From positions 1 through 12,593 of the forward strand of contig CAYTFZ010000078.1 of assembly GCA_964437215.1 (NCBI GenBank): a stretch of 12,593 nt of DNA. Direction: 5' to 3'. Origin of the DNA: JAAYAN01 sp964437215. Lineage in GTDB: Bacteria > Bacteroidota > Ignavibacteria > Ignavibacteriales > Melioribacteraceae. Positions 1 through 6,818 of the stretch are shown piece by piece. Made by a program: the position numbers and the translations under genes. Each line of letters begins with the position of its first letter. Within the stretch, counting starts at the first letter, position 1. The notes below the pieces were generated by a model, which did not search any database, was not told where the DNA came from, and saw nothing but the letters and a program-made list of their open reading frames with translations.

Positions 1-32
1 TTATATTGAACTATAAAAAAAACAGGGAAAAT

Positions 33-425
33 ATGTTTGTTAATTATTTAGTTACATTTTACGATGCCGATCCGGCTGGAGTTATTTTCTTCGGAAACAC
101 TTTCCGGATTGTACACTATTCGCTTGAAAAATGCATTAATTCCGGCGGTTTGTACGACGATTTCTTCAATAATGAGATTTATACATATCCGGTAAAGCAA
201 ACCTCGGCGGATTTTAAGAGACCCTTAAGTCCGGGACAGGAAGTTAAAATTAAATTCAGCATACTGGAAATCCGCGAATCTTCTTTTTCGTGCGAATTTA
301 CAATTTATAACAACGATAATAATGTTGTAGCAGTTGTAAATACTGTCCACGTTTGCCTCGAGAAAAAGACGGGAAATAAAAAACCGATACCCGAAAATAT
401 TTTACAGTTTCTTAAAAGTATTTAA
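33..425 (+). CDS. Hotdog-fold acyl-CoA thioesterase, probable DHNA-CoA hydrolase
   Basis: Small 4-hydroxybenzoyl-CoA thioesterase-type protein of 130 residues from the ATG at 33. The N-terminal FYDADPAGVIFFGN block is the family active-site signature; the second Asp (about residue 13) matches the catalytic Asp of 4HBT enzymes, followed by the helix that starts the hotdog fold. Because menE, menC and menA lie next door, the likely substrate is 1,4-dihydroxy-2-naphthoyl-CoA, whose hydrolysis gives free DHNA for MenA; this substrate is inferred from context. An AGGGA at 24-28 precedes the ATG with a short 4-base spacer. The frame is also open upstream, with a TTG at 6 and no stop to the window edge, so a longer N-terminus cannot be excluded. 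Its last 24 bases overlap the 3' end of menE on the other strand. Another short-chain acyl-CoA thioesterase is the main alternative. Confidence 0.8.
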   Translation: MFVNYLVTFYDADPAGVIFFGNTFRIVHYSLEKCINSGGLYDDFFNNEIYTYPVKQTSADFKRPLSPGQEVKIKFSILEIRESSFSCEFTIYNNDNNVVAVVNTVHVCLEKKTGNKKPIPENILQFLKSI

Positions 426-1820
426 GGCTTTTCTTTTTTCGGAAACGTTCAGCAGAAGTTTTCCCATTTCGTTTCGGGGCAATTTACTGAACAAATATAT
501 TTTTTTAGGAATTTTATAATCAGGCAGATTTGATCGAAGATATTCAAATATTTTTTGTTCAAAATCTGCTTTTTTATTTTTAACAGAAACAGCCGCGCAA
601 ATTATCTGTCCCCATTTTTCATCATTTTCAGCAAAGACAGCAGCTTCAATAATTCCGATGAAAGAATATAAAACTTCCTCTATTTCTCCGGGATTTACAT
701 TTTCACCGCCGGTAATAATTAGATCTTCCCTTCGGGTTTCAATATAAATAAACCCCTTATTATCTTCATACCCGAAATCCCCTGTAAAAAAAATCTTACT
801 CTTACTCCTTCTCTTACTCTTTCCTAAATACCCCTTAAAAAGCGTATCCGATTTCACAACAATTTCTCCGTCGGCTGTAAATTCAATTTCAGTTCCCGGT
901 AAAACTTTGCCGGAAGAAAGCGGGTACTTTTTTAATTCATCCTGCGGAAGAAGCGTTATCATCGAGCAGGTTTCGGAAGAACCGTAAACTTTTGCAATCG
1001 GGAAATTTGAGTTGATAAACATTTCCATATTTTCGGGTGTCGTTGGTCCGCCGCCAAGAAAAATGAGTTTTAATCCGTTATAAGGTTTTTTAATTTTTTC
1101 GATAACAGAAATCATTTGCGCAGGCACCAGCGAAATATAGTTCGGGCGGAATTTCAGAATATCTTCAATCAGTTCATCAGTTTTTATCGATTTCGGGAAA
1201 ATAAGTTTTCCGCCGGAAAGAAATGCGCGGATAATTATCATCAATCCGCCGATATGATAAAACGGAAGCGATGCAAGAAAAGTATCGCCGGGTTGAAAAT
1301 TGACTGCCGATTTTGTGTTCTTAAAACTGTTCATCAAATTTCTGAAAGAATGAACAACTGCTTTGGGCTGGTTTCTTGAACCCGAAGTAAAAATAATAAG
1401 AGCATCTTTTATCGGAAAAAACCTGTGCGTTCCGGATTCAAAAAAACAAGATTTGTTTATTTGGGGAAACGGCACGAATGGTTTTTCAGCAAACTTTTCC
1501 GAAATGATAATTTTGCAGTTCGAGAATTCTGCTTGAGAAATCAACTCTTCTTTAAAAAGTCTGACATTAAGCAAAACCGGCACAGCGCCTGTTTCCCATA
1601 TTGCAAAGAGCATTGCCGCAAATTCAATCGAGTTAGCAGCGCAAATTGCAACTCTGTCATTTTCCTTAATTTTTTTAGACAGCAGGAAATCGCAGAAACC
1701 TGAAATCAATTCTCGCAAATCTTTTAATTTAATTTGCGCTTCCGCGTTTTCAAATACAATTTTTTCTTCGTTCTTGATAAAATTTTTAAAAAGCCATTTA
1801 TCCAAGTTAGGGGTTTTCAT
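402..1820 (-). CDS. menE: o-Succinylbenzoate-CoA ligase MenE (ANL superfamily)
   Basis: Adenylate-forming ligase of 472 residues that activates o-succinylbenzoate with ATP and CoA in menaquinone synthesis. Visible motifs in order: P-loop region TSGSRNQPKAV (about 145-155), the A5 motif YGSSET (279-284), the A7 motif TGD (346-348), the A8 hinge RREDLIITGGENVNP (363-377), and the C-terminal catalytic lysine in LPRNEMGK (Lys454). The P-loop departs from the usual SGTTGxPK: SRN replaces TTG, while the PK pair is kept. A basic stretch KSKRRSKSK (334-342), just before A7, is encoded by a CTTACT-like repeat. The ATG overlaps the menC stop as ATGA, so translation is probably coupled. The 3' end overlaps the convergent thioesterase by 24 bases. 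A general acyl-CoA synthetase would be possible from sequence alone, but the position in menA-menC-menE makes MenE the best call. Confidence 0.88.
   Translation of the reverse strand: MKTPNLDKWLFKNFIKNEEKIVFENAEAQIKLKDLRELISGFCDFLLSKKIKENDRVAICAANSIEFAAMLFAIWETGAVPVLLNVRLFKEELISQAEFSNCKIIISEKFAEKPFVPFPQINKSCFFESGTHRFFPIKDALIIFTSGSRNQPKAVVHSFRNLMNSFKNTKSAVNFQPGDTFLASLPFYHIGGLMIIIRAFLSGGKLIFPKSIKTDELIEDILKFRPNYISLVPAQMISVIEKIKKPYNGLKLIFLGGGPTTPENMEMFINSNFPIAKVYGSSETCSMITLLPQDELKKYPLSSGKVLPGTEIEFTADGEIVVKSDTLFKGYLGKSKRRSKSKIFFTGDFGYEDNKGFIYIETRREDLIITGGENVNPGEIEEVLYSFIGIIEAAVFAENDEKWGQIICAAVSVKNKKADFEQKIFEYLRSNLPDYKIPKKIYLFSKLPRNEMGKLLLNVSEKRKALNTFKKL
794..824. repeat. CTTACT-like simple repeat inside menE
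   Basis: The plus strand reads as imperfect CTTACT/CTTCTC units here (on the coding strand, GAGTAA-like units). It encodes residues 334-342 of MenE, KSKRRSKSK. The same hexamer forms a perfect array at 7243-7269. The repeat keeps the menE frame and sits in the loop before the conserved TGD motif. Confidence 0.7.
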
Positions 1821-2860
1821 TTTGCATGTTCCCGCAAAGGATTTATTTGAACTAATTTTTCAGGCACAAAATTTATTTTAAAGCCGGAAACGGGAAAAGG
1901 ATTCTGTATTAAGTCGCCGGCAAAAAAATCACGTGTTGCAAGTCCGTGAGCAAATTTATGGTTTAACGAGGCGGCAAGCATAATCAGCCAGCTGTTTCCC
2001 ACAGAAGATTCGAACGAAGAGGAAATTATTAAGTTAACAGCATTTTCTTCTGCAAGTTTTTTTAAGCGGAAAAAATCCTCGAATCCGCCGAAGTGCGAAG
2101 GTTTGAGGACAATGAATTTAATCTTTCCGCAACTAATAATTTCTTCAGCGTCGTTAAGACATCTGACTGATTCATCGGCGCATAACGGGATTTCGGAAAC
2201 CTGAGAGAGTTTGATTAAGTCTTTCGTTTCTGCAACCGGCTGCTCAATGTATTGAATTTTCAAATCTTTCAGTAAATCGATATTTCTAAGCGCTTCTTCA
2301 AAACTCCAAGCTCCGTTTACATCCAACCGGATATTCAGCAGTGGAAATTTTTTCCGCATTTTCCTGATTGTTTGTAATTCAGTTTGAAAATCCGAAATGC
2401 CGGTTTTTATTTTTACTGTATCGCAGCCGTTGGAAATAAACTTGCGGATATTTTCTTCCAAAACTTCGGGATTACTTAAACTGGTTACGGCATTTACTTT
2501 TACAGGATTTACAAAATCAACATTCAGCGCTTTAGGATTGTTTTTCAGTATTATTTGAGTTATCGCCTGATCGAATGCGAATTGCAGTGTCTTTGACCGG
2601 AATAATATTTTGCCAGACGGAAACTCATCAGTTACTTCAATTCTTTGAGGATTAAAACTGTTTAATTCTGTAATAATTTCAGATTCATCTTCCGAGTTAA
2701 AACCTTTGAGCAAAGGAATATCTCCAAATCCTTCATTCCCTTTTTCATCGCTAATTTTCAGGATTATTCCGCGGCATTCGGAAATATTTCCGGCGGAAGT
2801 TATAAAACTGGTTTTTAACGGAAGTGAATAATTGTAATATTCCAATCCGCCAAGTTTCAT
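1817..2860 (-). CDS. menC: o-Succinylbenzoate synthase MenC (enolase superfamily)
   Basis: Enolase-superfamily protein of 347 residues. MenC dehydrates SHCHC to o-succinylbenzoate with a divalent metal. The N-terminal capping domain (about 1-115) is followed by the barrel, in which all expected catalytic residues can be seen: KIK (Lys150, Lys152), the metal ligand in RLDVNGAW (Asp180), the second in IEQPV (Glu206), the third in CADES (Asp229, next to Glu230), and the opposing base in VLKPS (Lys253). The enzyme therefore looks intact. Its ATG overlaps the menA stop and its TGA overlaps the menE start, both as ATGA, so the three genes form a tightly coupled operon. Some members of this branch also race­mise N-acyl amino acids; the operon supports the menaquinone role. 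Confidence 0.92.
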   Translation of the reverse strand: MKLGGLEYYNYSLPLKTSFITSAGNISECRGIILKISDEKGNEGFGDIPLLKGFNSEDESEIITELNSFNPQRIEVTDEFPSGKILFRSKTLQFAFDQAITQIILKNNPKALNVDFVNPVKVNAVTSLSNPEVLEENIRKFISNGCDTVKIKTGISDFQTELQTIRKMRKKFPLLNIRLDVNGAWSFEEALRNIDLLKDLKIQYIEQPVAETKDLIKLSQVSEIPLCADESVRCLNDAEEIISCGKIKFIVLKPSHFGGFEDFFRLKKLAEENAVNLIISSSFESSVGNSWLIMLAASLNHKFAHGLATRDFFAGDLIQNPFPVSGFKINFVPEKLVQINPLREHAK

Positions 2861-3750
2861 AAAATTATACCGATTGCAAATAATATTGCATAAATACCGG
2901 ATAATTTTGCCGTAAGTTCAAGAGTTTTGTTCAGTTGGCTGCCTTCTAATTTGTAAATCATTTTAACTAATTTTACCGAAAGAGGAAATGATAACAGCGG
3001 CAGGAAAACAAAAGGACTGTTCTTAAATGTTACATAAACTACAAAAGGAACGAGATACGAAATTATCATAAAACTGACGTATTGAAGCCGCGTGAAGGTT
3101 TTGCCGAGTTTTACCGCAAGCGTATTTTTGTTGGCGATGCGGTCCTCGTCGATATCGCGGTAATTATTTACAACAAGAATATTTGTAACAAGCGCGCCGA
3201 CCGGAATAGAAGCCCAGAATACGAAAAGCGAAATATCTCCCGTCTGGACAAAATACGTTCCGGTTGTTGCTACCGTCCCGAAAAAGAGGAAGACAAAAAC
3301 ATCGCCCAGTCCGTTATATGCAAGCGGATATGGTCCCGCCGTGTACGCAAATCCTGCGGCAATTGAAACAATCCCGATTAAAAATATCAACCAGCCGCCG
3401 ATATAAACAAGATACAAGCCCAGTAGAAAAGCAGAAAGAAATGTTGCGGCAATTCCGGCTTTCATTTCATTTACGGTTAAAAGTCCTTCAACCAAAGCGC
3501 GCCTCGGACCAACCCTGTCCTTTTTATCGGTTCCTTTTTTAAAGTCGTAAAGATCGTTTACAAAATTGGTTCCTATCTGTATTAAAAGAGAGCACAATAA
3601 AGCTGCCGCTGCCGGAATGAACTTGAATGAACCGTCGTTAAAAGCAATCGCGCTGCCGACTATTACCGGCACAATTGCTGCGAGCAGAGTTTTGGGTCTG
3701 GCTGTTATAAACCAGATTTGTATTTTGGAATTGTTGCTTAAAGAATTCAT
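2857..3750 (-). CDS. menA: 1,4-Dihydroxy-2-naphthoate polyprenyltransferase MenA
   Basis: UbiA-superfamily membrane prenyltransferase of 297 residues that attaches the polyprenyl tail to DHNA, giving demethylmenaquinone. Both Asp-rich Mg-diphosphate motifs are present: NDLYDFKKGTD (65-75) and NNYRDIDEDR (195-204), the latter followed by NKNTLAVKLGK. Between and after them are about eight hydrophobic segments, for example 105-135, 150-165, 172-194, 224-241 and 283-297. The N-terminal WFITARPKTLLAAIVPVIVG is the usual MenA opening and supports the ATG at 3748-3750. No clear Shine-Dalgarno sequence is seen upstream. This is the first gene of menA-menC-menE, and its promoter should lie in the divergent region 3751-4181. 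MenA makes the final prenylation step of the locus. Confidence in family and function is high. Confidence 0.93.
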   Translation of the reverse strand: MNSLSNNSKIQIWFITARPKTLLAAIVPVIVGSAIAFNDGSFKFIPAAAALLCSLLIQIGTNFVNDLYDFKKGTDKKDRVGPRRALVEGLLTVNEMKAGIAATFLSAFLLGLYLVYIGGWLIFLIGIVSIAAGFAYTAGPYPLAYNGLGDVFVFLFFGTVATTGTYFVQTGDISLFVFWASIPVGALVTNILVVNNYRDIDEDRIANKNTLAVKLGKTFTRLQYVSFMIISYLVPFVVYVTFKNSPFVFLPLLSFPLSVKLVKMIYKLEGSQLNKTLELTAKLSGIYAILFAIGIIL

Positions 3751-4048
3751 TGCGCAATATTAAGGCAATACTATTTTAAAAGCAATATATAAGCAGGTTT
3801 TAAATTATATTTTGCTTTCGATAAATAAATTGCCTGAAGCAGAATACTTTCCAGAGTACAGATTTGGGAGTTAGCTTAGCCTTTCCGGAATACCTGTGTT
3901 CAAAGTTACACTGCTTGATAAAATCATTATAAAAACTCTTGCATCTTCAACGCATCCCCGAAATCACAAAACTTAATAGCAATCTGCAAGGATTGGTTAG
4001 GCAGCCTTAGAGATTGTAAAACCCCTTTTAACTTTGATAAATAAACGC

Positions 4049-4056
4049 TATATTTG
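4049..4056 (+). promoter_or_regulatory. Candidate Bacteroidota-type -7 box for the helicase gene
   Basis: TATATTTG fits the TAnnTTTG -7 element known from Bacteroidota. A TTTG lies at 4033-4036, but the 12-base gap is shorter than the roughly 17-23 bases usually seen, so the -33 element is doubtful. If used, it would give a 5' leader of about 120 bases. Confidence 0.3.
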
Positions 4057-4168
4057 TTTTGCGTTTTACGGGCGATAAATTAAATCTCCTTAGTATGCTT
4101 GAAATATATGTGCATTAAACCCCACGTTTTACTACAAGCCGCAAAAAACAAACACACACTAATAATCA

Positions 4169-4173
4169 AAGGA
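4169..4173 (+). promoter_or_regulatory. Ribosome binding site supporting a TTG start
   Basis: AAGGA lies 8 bases before the TTG at 4182. It decides the helicase start, because no in-frame ATG occurs before the Q motif; the first is near residue 154, well inside the helicase core. Confidence 0.65.
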
Positions 4174-4181
4174 TTAAATAC

Positions 4182-5492
4182 TTGATAAACATTGCAGAGT
4201 TTAATAACTCGTCACAGGAAACGGAAATTAATTTTAAATCATTAAATATTATTGAACCGATATTAAAAGCCGTAGAAGAAGAAGGATACACAACACCAAC
4301 CCCAATTCAAAAACAAGCAATTCCAATTGTTCTTAAAGGAAAAGATGTACTTGGATGCGCTCAAACCGGAACAGGAAAAACAGCAGCTTTCGCGATACCG
4401 ATACTTCAATTGCTGAGTAAAAATAAATCTTATACAAAAAAAAGGAAAATCAGAAGTCTGATTGTTACACCCACCCGCGAACTTGCTATACAAATTGAAG
4501 AAAGTTTTAAAGCATACGGGAGACATACCGGATTAAAATACACTGTTATTTTCGGCGGTGTCGGGCAGCATCCTCAAATAACTGCTCTGAAAAACGGAAT
4601 CGATATTTTAGTTGCTACGCCAGGCAGACTTTTGGACTTGATGAGCCAGGGTCATCTATCTTTACGCGACATTGAAATTTTTGTTTTGGATGAAGCAGAC
4701 AGGATGCTTGATATGGGTTTTATTCACGATATAAAAAAAATACTTGCGGCGCTTCCAAAGCAACGGCAGTCTTTATTCTTTTCCGCAACAATGCCGCCCG
4801 AAATTATAAAACTTTCTAATACTATTTTAAATAATCCTTCGATGGTTTCGGTAACTCCGGTTTCATCAACAGTTGATATTATTAAACAATACATATATTT
4901 TGTAGATAAAGGCAATAAAAACGCGTTGCTAGTAAATGTGTTAAAGGATACAAATATTAAAACCGCGCTTGTATTTACACGTACAAAACACGGTGCCGAT
5001 AAAGTGGCAAAAGTTCTTTTACAGAATAATATAAAAGCCGAAGCAATTCACGGGAATAAAGCTCAAAGTGTACGGCAGAGAGCGCTTTCTAATTTTAAGG
5101 CGCAAACAACACGTGTGCTTGTAGCAACTGATATTGCTGCACGCGGAATTGACGTTGATGATCTTGAATACGTAATTAATTTCGAAATATCTAATGTTGC
5201 AGAAACTTACGTTCATCGTATAGGGAGAACCGGAAGAGCCGGCGCTAAAGGCACAGCGCTATCTTTTTGCGATGCAGAAGAAAAATCGTATCTGCGCGAT
5301 ATTGAAAAGTTGACTTCTAAAAAAATAGACATAATTGATAACCATCCATTCCCGCTAAAAGATCATAATCCGGCAAAAACAGCAACCAGTCAGGGAAGAA
5401 GAAGTTCGAATCCTTCACGGTTCAATCCTTCAGGGAAAAGCAGTTCAAAAAGACGTTTCGGAAATTCAAAAACTGCGTGGCAGGCTAAATAG
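4182..5492 (+). CDS. DEAD-box ATP-dependent RNA helicase, RhlE-like
   Basis: Cytoplasmic ATP-dependent RNA helicase of 436 residues that probably unwinds RNA duplexes in ribosome assembly, RNA decay or cold adaptation. All core motifs are visible: Q motif (Phe18, GYTTPTPIQ at 35-43), motif I AQTGTGKT (60-67), Ia PTREL (97-101), GG (125-126), Ib TPGR (146-149), II DEAD (170-173), III SAT (201-203), V TDIAARGID (316-324) and VI HRIGRTGRAG (345-354). The C-terminal tail after about 385 is short, Ser/Arg/Lys-rich and low complexity, as in RhlE-type proteins, with no DbpA RNA-binding domain. The start is TTG with AAGGA 8 bases upstream. It is transcribed alone: menA diverges on the left, and the toxin-antitoxin pair converges on the right. 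Family certain; paralogue assignment (RhlE versus other DEAD proteins) is likely, not proven. Confidence 0.93.
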   Translation: MINIAEFNNSSQETEINFKSLNIIEPILKAVEEEGYTTPTPIQKQAIPIVLKGKDVLGCAQTGTGKTAAFAIPILQLLSKNKSYTKKRKIRSLIVTPTRELAIQIEESFKAYGRHTGLKYTVIFGGVGQHPQITALKNGIDILVATPGRLLDLMSQGHLSLRDIEIFVLDEADRMLDMGFIHDIKKILAALPKQRQSLFFSATMPPEIIKLSNTILNNPSMVSVTPVSSTVDIIKQYIYFVDKGNKNALLVNVLKDTNIKTALVFTRTKHGADKVAKVLLQNNIKAEAIHGNKAQSVRQRALSNFKAQTTRVLVATDIAARGIDVDDLEYVINFEISNVAETYVHRIGRTGRAGAKGTALSFCDAEEKSYLRDIEKLTSKKIDIIDNHPFPLKDHNPAKTATSQGRRSSNPSRFNPSGKSSSKRRFGNSKTAWQAK

Positions 5493-5579
5493 TTTGTAAT
5501 TTATAACTTGCTATGAATTGAAAAAATGGTTAACTGGAGATCGGAGGCTGTGAAAAATGCTGCCGGTTTCTGGTTTTTA

Positions 5580-5625
5580 GTTATAAGTTATAAGTAAAAA
5601 CAGGGGTTTTAGGGAATTAGGTTTT
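5580..5625. repeat. Dispersed intergenic repeat, copy 1
   Basis: Contains GTTATAAGTAAAAA (5587-5600), followed by CAGGGGTTTTAGGGAATTAG. The same 14-mer and a related GGGTTTT/TTTAGGAAATTAG tail recur at 6218-6260, so two copies bracket the RelE-like toxin-antitoxin pair. TTATAAG is also doubled in tandem within this copy. Confidence 0.6.
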
Positions 5626-5648
5626 AGCGAGAAATTTTCGTTTACTTT

Positions 5649-5918
5649 TTAATATACTTCACTATGGTTGCCAATATCAACGAATACTGCCTTTTTAGGA
5701 TTACCTTTTGTGAAATAAAAAATTACCCGCAAATCATAATCTACACTAAAACTCCATAAGTTTTTTAACTTGCCCGAAAGTTTATGAGTCTTTAAACTTA
5801 TTTCAAATGGATTCTTTACAAATAATTCTAATTTTTTCCAAAACATCATTTCCATTTCGGAATCTTTAATTCTCTTACCAAAAGCTTTTTTAAATGTGCC
5901 GCTGAACGCTACTTCCAT
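5649..5918 (-). CDS. RelE/YafQ-like type II toxin (mRNA interferase family)
   Basis: An 89-residue RelE/ParE-superfamily protein. The diagnostic stretch is THKLSGKLKNLWSF (44-57), then a central strand with Asp60, Asp62 and Arg64 (DYDLRVIFYF), and the C-terminal end DIGNHSEVY with His85. His45, the Asp residues and His85 resemble the catalytic set of YafQ-type ribosome-dependent mRNA endonucleases, so the toxin looks intact. Its ATG overlaps the stop of the upstream antitoxin gene as TAATG, a one-base overlap pointing to translational coupling with the antitoxin made first. It converges with the helicase gene across a 156-base gap holding a dispersed repeat. A ParE-like gyrase poison is the alternative, but the YafQ-like ends argue for an RNase. 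Activity is inferred from the family. Confidence 0.85.
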   Translation of the reverse strand: MEVAFSGTFKKAFGKRIKDSEMEMMFWKKLELFVKNPFEISLKTHKLSGKLKNLWSFSVDYDLRVIFYFTKGNPKKAVFVDIGNHSEVY

Positions 5919-6133
5919 TATAATATTTTCTTTAGTTGGCTTATTTTCGAAGAAAATTCCAATTCGTTGTTTTTTTCTTCTTTCAAAGATTTTTGATAAT
6001 TCTTTTCTATCTCTTCTCTTCGCGTTTCAATAATATTCTTTTCAATAATATCTTTAATTTCAAGTTTATAATCCAGCGGTAATTTTATTATTTTCTCAAT
6101 AAGTTCGTTATACGAAAAATTTGGTGCAATCAT
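5918..6133 (-). CDS. Small antitoxin partner of the RelE/YafQ-like toxin
   Basis: A 71-residue, very charged, mostly helical protein encoded directly upstream of the toxin. Its role is assigned by position and size. The N-terminal part (YNELIEKIIKLPLDYKLEIK, about 8-27) recalls short antitoxins found beside YafQ-type toxins in cyanobacteria and green sulfur relatives. The middle (IETRREEIEKNYQKSLKEE, about 35-53) is a long amphipathic helix, and the C-terminal end is likely to wrap the toxin. No classic AbrB, RHH (MetJ/Arc) or HTH motif can be named with confidence, so how it would bind DNA is open. A GGGA 6-10 bases before the ATG is a weak ribosome site, and an imperfect palindrome lies just upstream. 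Confidence 0.72.
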   Translation of the reverse strand: MIAPNFSYNELIEKIIKLPLDYKLEIKDIIEKNIIETRREEIEKNYQKSLKEEKNNELEFSSKISQLKKIL

Positions 6134-6152
6134 TTCTTTCCCATTTTTTTAT

Positions 6153-6175
6153 GTAAATATCAACAATATTTTTAC
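6153..6175. promoter_or_regulatory. Imperfect palindrome, candidate operator of the RelE-like module
   Basis: A 23-base inverted repeat with AAATAT (6155-6160) facing ATATTT (6166-6171) over CAACA, and outer GTAAA/TTTAC ends that pair with one bulge. It starts 20 bases before the antitoxin ATG, where autoregulating toxin-antitoxin complexes normally bind. AT-rich DNA gives such palindromes by chance, so this is tentative. Confidence 0.4.
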
Positions 6176-6200
6176 TAAAACAAACTAAAAAAAACGGTTT

Positions 6201-6270
6201 TAAGTTCTAAGCCGTAAGTTATAAGTAAAAAGGGTTTTCAGGATTTTAGGAAATTAGAGTTTCAGGTTTT
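6201..6270. repeat. Dispersed intergenic repeat, copy 2
   Basis: TAAGTT variants lead into GTTATAAGTAAAAA (6218-6231), then GGGTTTTCAGGATTTTAGG and GTTTCAGGTTTTTCC. It shares an exact 14-mer and the overall order with copy 1 at 5580-5625. The GGGTTTT/AGGTTTTT tail reappears at 7182-7201. Confidence 0.6.
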
Positions 6271-6365
6271 TCCCTGATCGTAATCATAATCATATTCCCA
6301 CCTGCGGCCCGTCAAAGCCGGGTAAACTGGACAAGCTTAATCTCTGCTGTACTACCCCAACAACT

Positions 6366-6419
6366 GCATTATAAATTCTACATTATACCTGCCTGCCGGC
6401 AGGCACGGCATTATAAATT
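6366..6419. repeat. 12-base direct repeats flanking a palindrome
   Basis: GCATTATAAATT occurs at 6366-6377 and again at 6408-6419. The 16-base palindrome at 6390-6405 lies between them, and CATTATA appears a third time at 6381-6387. The arrangement resembles either a small inserted element with duplicated target or a locally duplicated repeat unit. Confidence 0.6.
6390..6405. repeat. Perfect REP-like palindrome
   Basis: TGCCTGCCGGCAGGCA is a perfect 16-base inverted repeat, strongly GC-rich in an AT-rich background. A close relative with a TAAC loop is at 7214-7229. Dispersed palindromes of this kind are typical of REP/MITE-like intergenic sequences. Confidence 0.7.
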
Positions 6420-6448
6420 TACTTTCCCGCTTTGTGGTTAGCGGCGGT

Positions 6449-6486
6449 AAAAACAAAAACGGGTCAAGGTCGTAAGACCTGACCCG
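6449..6486 (-). terminator. Intrinsic terminator of the higBA operon
   Basis: On the minus strand, CGGGTCAGGTC and GACCTTGACCCG form a stem of 11 pairs with one bulged base and a four-base loop (6460-6486). It is followed by the U-tract TTTTTGTTTTT (6459-6449). It starts 24 bases after the higA stop. The plus strand has no T-run after the hairpin, so it works for the minus strand only. Confidence 0.8.
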
Positions 6487-6510
6487 ACTGAAAAAATATC
6501 ATGGCAATAA

Positions 6511-6813
6511 TTATGCGCTCACCCTGTAAGGTTGTATTGCATCCAATATGTTTTTATTTTTCTTCATTAATGAATATATGTCATACTGATTTTGCAAATT
6601 CAACCATAATTCAACCGATGTACCGAAATATTTCGATAATTTAAGCGCCATTTCTGGACTTAAATTTCTTCTTTTATTTATAATTTCGTTAATGGTTCTA
6701 AATGTTGTATTTACTGCTTTTGCCAGTTCAACCTGCGTAATTCCCATTTCTTCTAGAAATTCGGACCTTAATATTTCACCCGGATGTGCGGGTTCTCTTT
6801 TTATATTATTCAT
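6511..6813 (-). CDS. higA: HigA family antitoxin (XRE-type HTH)
   Basis: A 100-residue HigA-type antidote: it binds and neutralises HigB and, through its DNA-binding domain, represses its own operon. The opening REPAHPGEILRSEFLEE is the HigA signature. The helix-turn-helix is about residues 25-60 (ITQVELAKAVNTTFRTINEI), and MALKLSKYFGTSVELWLNLQ (75-ish region) is the conserved second half. It is second in the operon, 8 bases after the higB stop, the toxin-first order usual for HigBA. Its ribosome site AGGAG (6819-6823) overlaps the higB stop codon with a 5-base spacer and is among the best in the window. A terminator follows. Confidence 0.93.
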   Translation of the reverse strand: MNNIKREPAHPGEILRSEFLEEMGITQVELAKAVNTTFRTINEIINKRRNLSPEMALKLSKYFGTSVELWLNLQNQYDIYSLMKKNKNILDAIQPYRVSA

Positions 6814-6818
6814 TTTGT

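Larger units (their letters stand above)
3751..4181. other. Divergent intergenic region between menA and the DEAD-box helicase gene
   Basis: This 431-base AT-rich stretch separates two divergent genes and must carry both of their promoters. I found no reading frame with recognisable protein features, no tRNA and no strong terminator-like hairpin. The only promoter-like match toward the helicase is TATATTTG at 4049-4056. On the menA side a TTGCTT-N17-TAATAT arrangement lies directly before the ATG but is a weak match. The rest is unexplained. Confidence 0.5.
6272..6448. other. Non-coding, repeat-mosaic spacer between the two toxin-antitoxin modules
   Basis: No gene seen. It contains short AATCAT tandem units (about 6281-6296), a patch of higher GC with CCCG (6308-6311) facing CGGG (6319-6322), and the palindrome and direct repeats listed separately. 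It looks like several repeat fragments placed end to end rather than a decayed gene. Confidence 0.45.

Noticed and set aside
3890..3925. tRNA-like GTTCAAAG stretch between menA and the helicase gene
   Set aside because: The flanking bases do not form a T-arm or acceptor stem, and no anticodon arm can be drawn.
5628..5648. CGAGAAATTTTCG hairpin followed by T-rich DNA as terminator of the helicase gene
   Set aside because: The stem is only about five pairs with a three-base loop and AT-rich; too weak to list as a terminator.
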